Shown: positions 35,401 through 46,734, numbered from the stretch's first letter. The stretch: 64,000 nucleotides of DNA from Blasia pusilla (GCA_050084515.1 CM114273.1:14384001-14448000), one strand, 5' to 3'. Translations and numbers: made by a program. Notes: generated by a model not told the origin, from the letters alone.

Positions 35401-36198
35401 ATGTTACTTTCGTTGTAAGGTGAGTTTTTTCATCACGGGAAGTTCAAGAGCCACTCTATAGGATCTCACGTTATGTTATCTGTTGAGTTGTTTGGGTTGG
35501 ATGTGGATGCCAAAAGTGACCATGTTGCGGGAGATGTGCTTTTTGATCTATCAGAATTTGGGGCTATCAGAATGCTTTCGGTTTCATGAGAGACGATTGT
35601 CTAAATGGTAGATGCTTATGCCTATTAAGCTATCATGTATGATGTTTGAATAAAATGATCTATATCTGTGGAACGTAGAATTGAATGAATCTTGTAAATA
35701 TTTTACATCATCTTTAAGGAGAAGGCAGAGCCACTTTGGAAAGAATGTGCTGACAAACACATTTTTCCGGTATGATCAACCAGGTTGAGATATATTATCT
35801 CAAGTACTAGATTTTACTTGATATGTTTCTCCTAAGAAAGAAAATCACTCATAAAAATACAAGGTCTGTGAATGAGGAGATAGCCCTCACATGACGACCC
35901 TATGAGAAGGTTAGTTTGAGTGAACAATCACTTAGATAGCTGGAATGTCTTCCTTGTGATTGCATAGATACTATTGAGGCAAATGTAATTTATTAGAAGT
36001 GGACTAGTTTATAATCAAACGATTGCCTATACACCATCAGTGTTGCTGATGAGGTCAAAATTAATCATCCTATTATTTGTTCTCTTGATAATTGCTTCAA
36101 ATACATTCTAGACCTGGAAACTTGCTTTAACTGAGTAGTGGTGATATTTAAACTTGTGTTGTTTATCTTGTGAATGAATGGTACGTACTGAAGACGTA
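32409..36198. other. intergenic, no recognised gene
   Basis: The first few hundred bases are the RUVBL2 3' UTR. Beyond that I see only short open frames (at most 92 codons) without known motifs. A ~24-base motif (TCATTGCGCAG...GTATTAGGTA) occurs twice at about 34693 and 34735. AT content rises after 34.6 kb. Confidence 0.6.
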
Positions 36199-36489
36199 TG
36201 GCTCCAAGTGAATCAGATGAAAAAAGTTTGGCTAGAAAGCCTCCCCCAGTCAGAATTAGAAGAGCTAGTATAGAGGAAGAGATAGAGCTAGAAAAAATTG
36301 AGGAAGTGGAATAAGAGTTAAAACAACGCGTAGAGGAACTTGCCAAGTTCTACATCGAATGTGCTATTGATGAGGAAGAGGAGAAAGAGAGGGCTAAAGC
36401 TCTAGCATGGTTTATGGAAAATTAGTGGGAAGAACAACTTGCCAGAGACAAGAAGAAAATTGACAAGGAGGAGGAAAGGTGGCGGAATA
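36199..36489 (+). pseudogene. Glu/Lys-rich coiled-coil protein, broken (unrecognised)
   Basis: One frame starts at ATG 36199 (MAPSESDEKSLARKPPPVRI) and reads as a strongly charged helix for about 95 codons, interrupted only by TAA (36313-36315) and TAG (36424-36426). The continuing composition on both sides of the stops (IEEEIELEKIEEVE; KQRVEELAKFYIE; DKKKIDKEEERW) suggests former coding sequence. I do not recognise the family. It could also be a chance purine-rich stretch. Confidence 0.35.
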
Positions 36490-37595
36490 TTAAGGTTTGG
36501 TCGCCAAAATGAGTCATATTGCAAGCAATTGTAGATTTTTTTCGGTGTAGTCTAGCAGAATGATGTAGTACGTAGTAAAAAGTACTACTCCTTGAGAGAG
36601 GGCTAACTGTCAAGTTGAAGAGTGAATGTCCTCATGATTCATATTATGTCATACTTCCTAAATTGACATTGGATAAAGTTTTGACCATTTGGTAGGCTTT
36701 TGTTATGTGATATACCAAGCATGAAATGAAGCAATTGTATAAAGAATGGTTATATATGGCAAACATGTCAAAGAACACAAGAACATTCCACCTTTGCCAC
36801 TAACGCACAGACGCACATTATTTTGGTAGGAGAAAGAAAGCATTATAGCATTCCTATTGAGGAAATGCTTTATATGCTTCGTATATAGTTAGTGGCAGTC
36901 CCATATGTGATATGGGCAAGATGGTTTGATGGATGTAACACTTGGAAGATGGGATTTCTAATTGCAAGTATGAAACAGAAAGTATTCTGACATTGTATGT
37001 AACAAAACCTGATAGTGATCAATCCTTTTACATATAAAATCTTTAGCTTTTCAAGGCATGTAAATATTGTCCTCATACAATAAGGACTATGTGTTGGGCA
37101 GATCCTCAAATTTACCCAAACTATTCAAGAGATTAGCTATCTAAATCCAACGTGTCACAATGTTTTTTGGATCCATTATGGTATGCAATATAAAGTACTC
37201 CAACAACACCGAATATATGGAAGGGAAGGCATTATGCAATCATCTTCAATAGGTCCATGTGCTTGTTGAGGTAGAGTCAATGGACAATAGGTCCCTATGT
37301 TTTTAAATAAAATAGGGAGTGAAAAGTGACATCACCTAAGAGGATCAAGTGTTTTCATCTAAAAGTATACTGTGTATAGTGCATGTGTAGGTGTATTTCA
37401 ATACAGACTTAGCCAGATCATGAATAGGATATGATAAAGGAAATATCATGAAAACACAAGATTCTGTAATTGATTTCTTATTAGAATATTATTAGAATAT
37501 CCGTGTGACAGATAGATCAGAAGATCATCTCCCAAGTATGCCAAGCCTACAACCAAAATAAAGCTCAAAGAAATTTCGTCTGAGATAATGTGAAT
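36490..37595. other. intergenic, no recognised gene
   Basis: AT-rich, with no conserved coding or repeat structure seen. Confidence 0.55.
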
Positions 37596-38261
37596 TCAAG
37601 ATTGATGAAGAATTGGATCCCTAAACTTCTTGGGGCAAAGATCAAAGGAAATCTGAGCTCGTAGAAATTCCCAAGCACTATGATTCTGATCTAAACATTG
37701 CAAAACCTCTCTGTTTGCCATTATCAATTGTAGGATACTCTCATCTTTCAAAAGAGCTTTCACTTGTAACACAAACTTCTCAATGATTTCCGGCAAACCA
37801 TCAATGTTTTTTTCTAAAGGGGAACTTTCTAGCTTGCGTAGCAAAATTCGTTGATTCTGAAATCCCTTCACAATAGACTCCATCGTATTGCAAACATCTG
37901 AGATTACTTTCAACCTGGTTGACAACTCTTGCAACTCTGAAAATGTTCCCTTATGAGATTTTTTTGCCTTATAACCTATAGGGTGCATGAAAATCTTCAC
38001 AAATGCATCATCAAAGTTCCTGTTCATATCTCATAAAGACAAATTGGTACTAGAAAATGGAGAGTAAGAATTGATGCGGTTGGATTTCCTCTTGTGTTTC
38101 CCAATGTCTTGAAGTGATGAGTTGCCTCTGTCGCCTTTATCTAGTGCTTGTCTAGGTCCGGAAGCTTGGCGAAGCTCGATCACAACTTCTCTAGTCCTCT
38201 TTCTTGCATCAATACTTTCCATGGTCGCTGATGAAAATGGATATATTGAGACTGGAATCAA
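37596..38261 (-). pseudogene. unrecognised gene, ~221 codons with one in-frame TGA
   Basis: A minus-strand frame starts at 38261 (a second ATG at MESIDARKRTREVV may be the real start). It is open to 37596 except for one TGA at 38031-38033 between SSTNLSL and DMNRNFDDAF; a CGA-to-TGA change would explain it. The N-terminal third is basic and hydrophilic. The rest looks helical (TFSELQELSTRLKVISDV, IIEKFVLQVKALLKDESI). I do not recognise the family. The 5' LTR of gypsy copy 2 begins 38 bases upstream of the ATG, so the insertion separated this frame from its promoter or from upstream exons. Confidence 0.5.
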
Positions 38262-38293
38262 AATTTTGGCAGAGCAACTTAAAAATGGAGGAT

Positions 38294-38298
38294 AGGAG
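38294..38298 (+). repeat. target-site duplication AGGAG, left
   Basis: AGGAG directly precedes the 5' LTR of gypsy copy 2 and recurs at 46873-46877 after its right end. Confidence 0.75.
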
Positions 38299-38782
38299 TC
38301 TCACATCTGAGTAGCCGATAGGCCGAGATCTATCGTGGATAGGGCGTAGGAGCCAGCGGACTATCTTGAGTGTAACTTTGTCCCACAGTGTCGGATGAGG
38401 TTGAGGATAGGTCCATTGCGTCGGAACGCGTCGTTTCGACGACTTTCATGTTGAGGTCTTTTACGTACCGGGTGACTTGTTGACGGGTCACGCCCCTGGT
38501 AACCTGTCTTGGCGCGCAGGTTATCAAGGAAGGGCTATTTTTGGGGTTTGAGCCTTTTGGCTCTTCCCAACCTATATAAGAGAGGAAGATGGCTTTCCTA
38601 AGCCATCTTTCTCATGTTGGGCCGTTGGAGCACCTCCCTTGTATGTGTGTGAGCTAGGACTAGGGTGCTAGCGTCCGGATTCCTTGATAGCTCAAGGTGG
38701 ACGAGGCTCGATATGCCGATGTAGATTGAGGAGTGGAGTTTTAGGCCGGGTGTGCCGTTTTTTACTACTCTTTATTTTTACA
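38299..38782 (+). repeat. 5' LTR of gypsy copy 2
   Basis: Starts TCTCACATC (TGTCACATC in the other two copies) and ends TTTTTACA. TATA box CTATATAAG is at about 38572-38580. Relative to the 3' LTR it has gaps or changes at several CAG/CTG sites (near 38421, 38437, 38465, 38483 and 38491). Confidence 0.92.
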
Positions 38783-40175
38783 TGAGAAAGATATCAGGGG
38801 GTTGGTGGGAATTCGTTGTTTGCAGGTAGGCAAGCGAGTTGCCTCGGTTGGGGAGCCCCTGGAGACGTGTGTGTGTCATTTTTGTGTCATTTTTGTGTTC
38901 GGAAGGCCGTGGGCGGAAGCGCTGTCCGTTTTTCTCAGATTTTGCTGGTGCAGATTGTTGGGGGACAGCAGCCGAGTGTAGCGTGTGGTAGGGCGTCGGG
39001 TGTACGCAAGTGAAGGCGTCGAAAGAGAAGGAACGGGCAAGTTGGGTCTTACGGCCGGGCCGCTGTCAAGTAAAGCGGCTAGAGTTAGGCGCGGACGGTG
39101 GACGCGCAGCGCGCTGGCGGTGGCGGTGGACGGGCGGCGCGGTGGGCGTGGCGGCGGCGGCGCGTGGCGACGCCAGCGGAGGTGGGAGGCGCGCGATAGG
39201 TGCGCGCGTGCCCCCCCTTTCCTCCCCGACGTGGGAGGCCCGCATAGGGTCGCGCGCCCCGCGCATTTAGGGGCCCAGGGGCGCGATAGGGCCGCGGGCC
39301 CAAGTTCTTCCCCTCTTTCCGGCGTGGTAGCACCGACGGCGGTCGATAGTCGTAGCGAACGTGGTAGGACGGACAAGGTCGGTCCGGCGAACGCGATGCG
39401 CATGGGCAACGTGAGGGCAGGAGGATGTCGGCGTCTTTGAGTGATCGACAAGTTGGGCAGCGGGCGTGACATGTTGTTTTGAGGCGCGCATAGGGGCGTT
39501 GCAGAGTTTACGCTGGAGGGCGGTGTGCATGATGCCGACGAGTTGTCCGCATCTGATTGTGACGGGAGGATCGGCGTGTTGGTCGAGGGGAGTGTTATGT
39601 GGCGGAGATTGTCATATCATGTGGAGGAGTGCATATTGACGGTGCAAAGCCAGTTGGGCGTGATCAGGTTACCCATTCGAAGTCCCTTTTCCCGCACTTG
39701 TCGTGTGTGATTGAAAGTCTTTGGGTATCGGGTAGTAGCGGTGCTAGATGGGTGCGATGATGGTGACGAGTGTAGATTCTTTTCATGTGTAGCATGTTGG
39801 TGGATATCTGGCGGTTGCCGAGTAGGGTCGCGTGTATGACCCGAGAGTGTGTCGCTAGGTTAGGTGAGTCGGTTGGGAGGCTCATGGTGAGCCCGAGTGT
39901 TGAGCGTCGTGAGGCCGGGTATGTCATCACGGGATTGATGTTCGCATAGGTGAGCTAGTGAGGCGTGTGGGAGACTCTCGGTGAGTCCGAGTGCTTGAGC
40001 GGGTGAGACGAGGGGTTTGTCATCACGGCGTTCTTCCAGGGTTCGGAAGAACGGGGTAGTGCGAGCACTAGTAGTGGTGTGACACGGAGTGGAGTGAGAT
40101 ATTGAGGGGTTACCAGTGAGGAGCTACCTCGACAGCCATCCGTGACTGGATCGTCATCACTAGACACTGGGTCTG
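38783..40175 (+). other. gypsy copy 2 leader
   Basis: About 1.4 kb, sharing its first ~200 and last ~600 bases with the copy 1 leader. The middle (39000-39420) is very GC-rich and unlike that of copy 1. Long open frames there, such as 38876-39472 minus, come from the GC richness and show no known motif. Confidence 0.7.
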
Positions 40176-42150
40176 GTGACGAGATCACCGACAGAGACAG
40201 TAGTACTTGGCGGAGATGGGCGACATGGGCCATCAGGGCATGCGTCGTTTTCGGTGCAAGTGGGCACCATCGACTTAGATGATTTCATCCAAGAGTTCGA
40301 CACATGGTGCGACTTCCAGGAGATACGGACCCCGACACGGTTCAACCCTTTCATGGCATGGAAGGGGTTGTTCCAGCACTTGGAGGGTCCTCCGATGGAT
40401 GACTATATGGAGTTTTGATCACTATATTCAGTAGAGATCGATGCCTGGAGGATGTATTGGGCTCCAGGGTATGTGTCCACTAGTGGTCGCGAGGCATATA
40501 ATGGGATTGTGAGAGGAGAGAGACCCACACCATCAGCCCGGAGACTAGATGGAGAGGAGGACAAAGTGACACAAAGCGATGTGGCGAGACCTGCAGTGGT
40601 AGAGGTCCACCAACTTCAGCCCCACGGGGAGTTCTTCCAACAGATTGGGGAAGAGCTACTGGGTGTACGCACCGACAAGTGAAGAGTCTCAGGATTTTCA
40701 GCGACGATCGCGTGAGAGTCTAAGAGAGGCATTCACACGCATGAGGAGGCTGATCATTGCGACGTTTGGAGTGACTGAGGCGCAGTCAGTCTAGTATTGG
40801 TATGGGGTTCTGGACCGAGAACTACGGAGGAGAGTCCGAGATGCGGTGCTGATTCACACAATGAAGCCCACATTGAAGGTGGTCTTTGAGTTTTTCGAGG
40901 GTATTGAGCTCAACATGAGTGAGGAGCGGTAGTGACCACTGGATTTTTCGAGAGTCGACGGGTCCCGGCGGCGGTGACCCCACGGTGCCCACAATGAGCA
41001 CAAGTACCACGGGAGCGGGCAGTGTGCCTAGAGAGCGGCGGGTACCGTGAGCCTATGGGGCAACGACCGCACCTACATATGTTGCCCAGCCAGGACCGAT
41101 GTGGTCTTGTTGGGCGTGTGGAGGGGCCCATAGGCGAAGAGAGCGCCACAAAGCATGGGAGAGGACCACAGCGCCTCCGATTGCGAGAGCCCAGAGGATG
41201 GCCCCACCACACACAGTGTGACCATTGCCACGAGATATGGTCACACTAGGGATAGATGTTTTGACCTTCGCCGAGGGGCACTTCAGAGGTAGGCCGAGGG
41301 CCTGGGGCGGTCGTCCTGGAGGAGGTCGGGAGTTCTTCCGGGCGTGGTGGTAGAGGACCACCACCAGCCGGAGGAGATGGAGCGAGGAGCACCGAGCGGC
41401 ACTTCTCTCACGCATCGATGAGTTGGAGCGGAGGATTGCGCCATGATGATGATGCGGCTTAGGAAGGCACGGAGTTGCGGCGACCAGTGTGACTCCGGCC
41501 TCTACCTCTTACCCCGACCGGGTGAGATCTCTCCAATATGGGATTCATGTGTAGTGCAGCCCAGGTTGAGGCAAATGCGATGGTGACTCGGGGTGTCTGC
41601 GAGAGGCACCGAGCCATCGAGAGGTGGATTTGAGATTGACCCACGGAGGGGGACCGATGGGCGGCGAGCCAGGGTTTCACGATCGTTCACATTGTCGGAG
41701 GCACTACACACACCATCGATGGTGCCTCGGCGACCAGCGGTGCCTACTGGATCAGGCACCTACGTCGGCGTCACGAGGAGTTGGAGTGACAACTCCTATA
41801 TCGGCTCGAGTGGAGTCGTGTCGACTCTGATGTTGGAGGTGGCCACTAGAGTGAGTCGACTCGCTATTTTCCGCCTTAGAGTTGGCGGCGTTGGGGTTGG
41901 ACCAGGTGAGGTGTTCGGTTGGCGCCGCGTTGTGTGAGCGTGGAGAGATGGCGCTTCTTGTTGAGGTAGTTGAGGAGGTGGTGGACTTGCCCTCGAGCCG
42001 GTGCTTGGGGCGTTCCCCACGAGTCATGGCATCATGGCGGCGGTTGGTAGATATACCCGGCTCGACCGGCCATAGAGCGAGCCGTGGTGACACTGGAGTA
42101 GTGTTCTTTGGATAACCGAGCCGAGTATTTCGCTTGGTTAGTACGACGGG
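40176..42150 (+). pseudogene. gypsy copy 2 gag
   Basis: Colinear with copy 1 gag: FDTWCDFQE, FMAWKGLFQHLEGPP, then TGA at 40416-40418 where copy 1 has CGA, followed by many frame changes. The two zinc-knuckle regions lie near 41100 and 41217 (the second with CDHCH still readable). Many of the frame changes coincide with CAG or CTG in copy 1. Confidence 0.8.
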
Positions 42151-42560
42151 ACAAGATATACCACCCCGCAGCGCGTCCTACTTGATTCGGGAGCGCAACC
42201 CTTGATGTTAGGGAAGCGGCGTGTTTAGCGTTGGGGTTCGGAAGGCCGACATTGAGCCTTGTCCCTTCCAGTCTGAGACCTCGATTGGGGCGTATCACCC
42301 ACTCGATATATGACTCGGACAGAGATTGTTGTGAGAGTCCGGCCGAGCATGCGACGGATAGTGCTATGGCGCACACGCGTCGATTACTACACCGGTGAGT
42401 AAATGCGATGTGTTGGTGGGGAGTCGATGTTATATCCCCTAGGATTCATCCTTGACTTTCGGGAGGAGACTTTGCTTATCGGCCAGGATGGCGGTTAGGT
42501 GATGGTCGGATGAGTCGATTACCCGTGCGATTTATGGGCGAGATGGTCGATCACGAGGCG
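42151..42560 (+). pseudogene. gypsy copy 2 aspartic protease
   Basis: Contains the active site as LLDSGAQPLMLGK (Asp codon 42184-42186), a D-S-G variant of the usual D-T/S-G, then a TAG. The downstream part matches the copy 1 segment DVLVGSTVLYPLGF. This active-site segment is the part missing from copy 1. Confidence 0.7.
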
Positions 42561-42879
42561 ATGCAGTGACCACGTTGGCGGCTTTCACAGGTAGTGTTAG
42601 GCTGGCCAGGAGAGTTGTTGGGGGAATGCACATGCGGAGGATGTTCCGAGAGCGGATAGTCCCACGGAGAGACAGGCCATGGCGGGTGTCTCTTCCCATA
42701 ATAGCGATGCCTCTTCACCATTATGGGGTAGTGCGACTGAGAGCTCTGAGAGGAGTGCGAAGACCTCGTGAGGGAGGCGTGGAGTCATGTTTTTATCCCA
42801 GAGCAGCGAGAGTCACGTGGCGTCGGACTCTTGGAGTGGGAGACGATGACCCCACTAGATACCCACTGTTGTGTGGCGT

Positions 42880-43840
42880 GCCGAAGGAGGGTGTTAGGGT
42901 GTTAGATCTCTTTGGAGGGATTAGCACGGATTGGCTGCGATTGCGGCGGGCATCGGGTGCATCAGTACCTTTATGTGGAGAGAGATGAAACCGCGGCGAG
43001 TATCATTACGTCACGTGGCGAGATTGGTCAGAGGTATCTTGAGTTATTGTCGGTATCTGCGATGACGGGGATACCAAAGATACGCTACCGTCGACATATC
43101 TTTGGTGGGGGCGCAGGATCTGGATAGAGTTGGCACCATTCATTTGGTGATTGCTGGATGGCCATGTCAGGGTCATTCATCAGCTGGCCGAGGATTTGGA
43201 TTGCAGGATCCGAGGTCAGGGATGTTTTGGGAGATGCTGCGAGTAGTACGACACTTGCAGGAGAGTCAGATATGTTCTCCAGCATACATTTTGGAGAACG
43301 TGCCATTGTTGGGAGATACTCGTGCACGTGTGATGACGAGTGTACATCAGGTGAGGTCCTGGTTGGGACCGGCTGTGTTGTTAGATGCAGCGAGAGTTGG
43401 GTCACGTGCCCATCGTCCACGACGTGGTGGGACGAACTGATATCATCGAGGTACTGAGTCGAGCCTACAGTGGAGTCCAGAGAGCACCACATCTCACGGT
43501 GGATGCTATTTTGGACTCAGGGCGTCGATCTCAGGTGGTGACACGCGATGATAGACCACCATTGGCCACGGCCAATAGGGTGGGGGAGTTGAGGGCAGCC
43601 TTACCTACGTTGGTGAGCTTCCCAGCATCCCATGCCTTTCGTCAGGGAGGACCAGGCATGATTTGGGATGAGGTGACCGGAGTATTGGAGGAGCCTACAG
43701 CAGATGAGCGCGAGCGCGCCATGGGGTTCACTACCGGTCTCTGGCGGTGCCGAGGGATGACCGAGGCATCACGGAGGCAGTGTTAGGGGCGGCGATGGAC
43801 CTCAACTTTCTCACATGGATAGTCAGCCTAGGTATGGGCG
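42880..43840 (+). pseudogene. C5-cytosine DNA methyltransferase domain in gypsy element, copy 2
   Basis: Motif I VRVLDLFGGIST (near 42894-42930) is followed by a frame change that garbles the segment up to about 43090. From 43102 a frame runs through VGAQDLDRVG, motif IV GWPCQGHSSAGRGFG with catalytic Cys codon 43165-43167, motif VI LENVP and motif VIII GSRAHRPR to 43440. After a further frame change, 43385-43786 gives ALPTLVSFPASHAFRQGG and the motif IX-like TADERERAMGF; RR..LG..MDL (motif X-like) follows in another frame. The two stops seen in the copy 1 domain are CAG and CGA here. The stretch 43140-43720 is much better preserved than the rest of the copy. The enzyme would methylate cytosine C5 using AdoMet; its target context cannot be read from sequence. 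Confidence 0.88.
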
Positions 43841-44014
43841 AGCGAGACGGATCGAGTGTCATCCATGCCGTCACGTCCACGAAGTTGGACCATTGCCTCG
43901 AGTGGTCTCAGGCATTGGTCGGGGCGAGGAGAGATAGGCACCCATGGACTTCTGGGGCGTCGTTCGGCGAGAGAGAGTGCGGCGGCTAGAGTAGCACATG
44001 TTTAGAGGACATGA
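43841..44014 (+). other. linker and RT deletion junction in copy 2
   Basis: Sequence matches copy 1 up to CTAGAGTAGCACATGTT (copy 1, about 11265) and resumes at GACGTCCTCACCCATTTT (copy 1, about 12420). Thus about 1.15 kb including every RT motif is gone. Confidence 0.8.
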
Positions 44015-44460
44015 CGTCCTCACCCATTTTCTGAGAGACCGGTTAGGGTCGCCCATTCCGATTACATACGGTTTGAGCATGTTGGGTCTAGGAGCGTGCT
44101 TACTCGGAGGGATGACGAGGAGAGGGAGTTCGTTGTGGCTTACGTGAGTCGATCGAACAACATTGCAGAGGTAATCTGGCTCCTACGAGGAGAGTGCTTG
44201 GTTGCGGTGTGGGCCATGGCACATTTTAGGTGCTATTTATTTGGCAACCCTTTCACACTTATCGATCATCAGCCGTTGAAGTGGTTGATGGAGTCCGGCA
44301 AGCTTACGGGAAAGCTTGCAGGTGGGCTCTATTACTATAGGAGTATGAGTTTGAGGTGGTTCATAGGCCGGTCGGCTGAACCAAAGCATGCGGATGGGTT
44401 GAGTCGTAACCCATGTAAAGTCGAGAGATGTCACGGGAGCTCGATGGCACGGAGAGAGTG
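44015..44460 (+). pseudogene. gypsy copy 2 RNase H
   Basis: Readable motifs are GECLVAVWAMAHFRCYLFGN (near 44187) and IDHQPLKWLM, followed by the final RNase H segment with HADGLSRNP (near 44386), which copy 1 lacks. Small gaps break the frame. Confidence 0.8.
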
Positions 44461-44646
44461 ATGAGGAGATGGTGCCCGGTTGGCATGCATCCGCCTATCT
44501 TTGTTGGTTGACTATGGCAAGTCGACCCACGGTGATGACTCGGTGGTGGGGTTGGATGATGAGTCTTTGGATCCGGAGGTTAGTGAGGAGGCGGCAGGTG
44601 GTCGTGATATCCATGACGACGTGGAGGTTGTGGACTTCTTGCGACT

Positions 44647-45890
44647 TTGGCGTCATTAAGTAGTCTGATGAGTGCTAGGGAGCGAGGATCGGATCCTCTG
44701 AGAGCCAAGAGGTTTAGGTGGGAGGGGACTCACATTTTGCGGGTATGGAGAGATGGTAGGATACGAGTGGTACCTCATCCTTCCCAGCGAGCACGTGTAG
44801 TGCGACATGCCCATGAGGAGTTGGGACATTTCGGAGTAAAGCGTACTTACGACTTACTCAGGTTCGATATTGGTGGCGGCATGCATATTGGGGTATAGCG
44901 GTTTGTGGCGGATGTATGGTATGTGGCGAGTGCGAGCATCCTTCAATGCTCCCACTCATGATTACATCCTTTGCCGATTATGGGTTTAGGTTATCGGTGG
45001 AGTTTAGACTTTGCGGGACCTTTACCATTGTGCGGGCGTCATCATAGGTGCGTGTTGGTCATGGTGGAGCATTTCTCCAAGTGGATAGAGTTGGTGGCAC
45101 TTCGGACAAAGCGGCGAGGGAGCGGCTTATGCGTTTCTAGATCGTGTGCTTAGTCACTTTGGTGCACCGGCGGAGTGTTGGACCAAGGTACCGAGTTGAG
45201 GGAGAGTTTCACGCCTTGTGTGATCAGCGCGATAGATCACCGCACCACGTCGAGGATCATCCTGAGGCGGATGGATTGGCGGAGAGAGTGGTACAGCGGT
45301 GAAGAGAGGATTGCGCAAGTATGGCTTGCGGCGGGGGCGATTGAGGGAGTGGGACCTCGATTTGCCATGGTTGGCTATGGGTTCTCGCTTTAGTCGGCTA
45401 GCATCCTTGGCTTCATTTTCACGTACTTTTTGCTCTTTGGGAGAGAGCCAGATTTACCCGCAGCGATTCGGCGTGACATGGCGGAGGTGTTAGATCTTGA
45501 TGATCTAGAGGTGTGGGTGCAAGCATGTTCTCAGAGGGCAGAAGTTTTTAGTAGAGAGTTATGCCTATGGCCTTTGAGAACTTAGCTATTGCCAAAGCAT
45601 AGAGATACATTGAGGTACGCGACCATTCGTGGAGGAGGTTATCGTCCGGGATTAGGAGGTTTCATCCTGGAGATTACGTGTATTTACAGGCGGCACCCAC
45701 GACGCTAGATGTCGCTGGGAGCAGGCGCACGATCCTCACGTGTGCGCGAGGTATTACCGACCGGAGTCCTCATGTTGGAGGGACGAGATGGTATGGTTTG
45801 GAAGGATCATGTGCGCAATTGTGCGCCATGTCATCTTCCGAACGTAGATGGGACGGTGGATCCAAGCTTGGCAGTGGTACCTGCAGGCTT
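44647..45890 (+). pseudogene. gypsy copy 2 integrase
   Basis: RFRWEGTHILRVWRDGRI and RHAHEELGHFGVKRTYDL give the histidines of the zinc finger, uninterrupted by the insertion seen in copy 1. The core follows with WSLDFAGPLPL and a second Asp segment (DQGTE, near 45177). The Glu segment near 45270 and the region after it are in other frames. The C-terminal part at 45709-45890 (EVLPTGVLMLEGRDGMVWKD, CHLPNVDGTVDPSLAVVP) reads directly into the PHD finger. Confidence 0.85.
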
Positions 45891-46036
45891 GAGGTGTATG
45901 TTGTGCGGATCTGCGAGGGGTGGAGCCACCATGTTGGTATGTGATGGTTGTTCTCGAGGGTGGCATATATCATGTCTGACCCCCCCGTCTTGATGTGGTT
46001 CCCACGGGACGATGGATGTGTCCGAGATGTGTATAG
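45891..46036 (+). pseudogene. PHD finger at the integrase C-terminus (C4HC3)
   Basis: Immediately after the integrase tail, in frame, come Cys codons 45895 and 45904, 45940 and 45949, His 45964 and Cys 45973: spacing C-x2-C-x11-C-x2-C-x4-H-x2-C, with the PHD-typical text MLVCDGCSRGWHISCL. After a run of seven C (45980-45986) the frame shifts by one base. The next frame gives VPTGRWMCPRCV with the last Cys pair (46019 and 46028), then a stop at 46034-46036. All eight zinc ligands are present. PHD fingers bind histone H3 tails, so this could steer integration or tether the element's proteins to chromatin. Only the first codons survive in copy 1. Confidence 0.85.
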
Positions 46037-46111
46037 GGCAGTAGGTCATGTCAGAGAGATGTGATATTTTCTATCTGGAGTTAGGAGGATCCAACTGCCA
46101 GCTAGGGGGCG

Positions 46112-46250
46112 GTTGAGTGATCTCCATGTATATGTATGAGTTGATTTTTTGTACATGTGTGGATCAACCCGTGTGTCGGGAAGATCGGTGTTGTGTGGTG
46201 TAGATGTGACCAGCGATGTATGTTGTGTAGCGATATGTATGCGCACGACA
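46112..46250 (+). repeat. 139-bp repeat A, before the 3' LTR
   Basis: Starts GTTGAGTGATCTCC and ends GCGCACGACA. The same 139 bp recur at 46735-46873 with three differences. This is the last internal sequence before the 3' LTR. Confidence 0.9.
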
Positions 46251-46252
46251 AC

Positions 46253-46734
46253 TGTCACATCTGAGTAGCCGATAGGCCGAGATCTATCGTGGATAGGGCG
46301 TAGGAGCCAACGGACTATCTTGAGTGTAACTTTGTCCCACAGTGTCGGATGAGGTTGAGGATAGGTCCATTGCGTCAGGAACGTCGTTTCTGACGACTTT
46401 CATGTTGAGGTCTTTTACAGCCGGGTGACTTGTTGACCAGGTCACCTGCCCCTGGTAACCTGTGCTGTGCGCGAGTTACCAAGGAAGGGCTATTTTTGGG
46501 GTTTGAGCCTTTTGGCTCTTCCCAACCTATATAAGAGAGGAAGATGGCTTTCCTAAGCCATCTTTCTCATGTTGGGCCGTTGGAGCACCTCCCTTGTATG
46601 TGTGTGAGCTAGGACTAGGGTGCTAGCGTCCGGATTCCTTGATAGCACAAGGTGGACGAGGCTCGATATGCCGATGTAGATTGAGGAGTGGAGTTTTAGG
46701 CCGGGTGTGCCGTTTTTTACTACTCTTTATTTTT
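46253..46734 (+). repeat. 3' LTR of gypsy copy 2
   Basis: TGTCACATCTG... to ...CTCTTTATTTTT, matching both 5' LTRs, with TATA box and both hairpins. Instead of ending ACA and meeting host DNA, it runs straight into repeat A'. Confidence 0.9.

Noticed and set aside
38876-39472. 198-codon minus frame and 151-codon plus frame
   Set aside because: Open on both strands because of GC richness in the leader of gypsy copy 2; no known domain.
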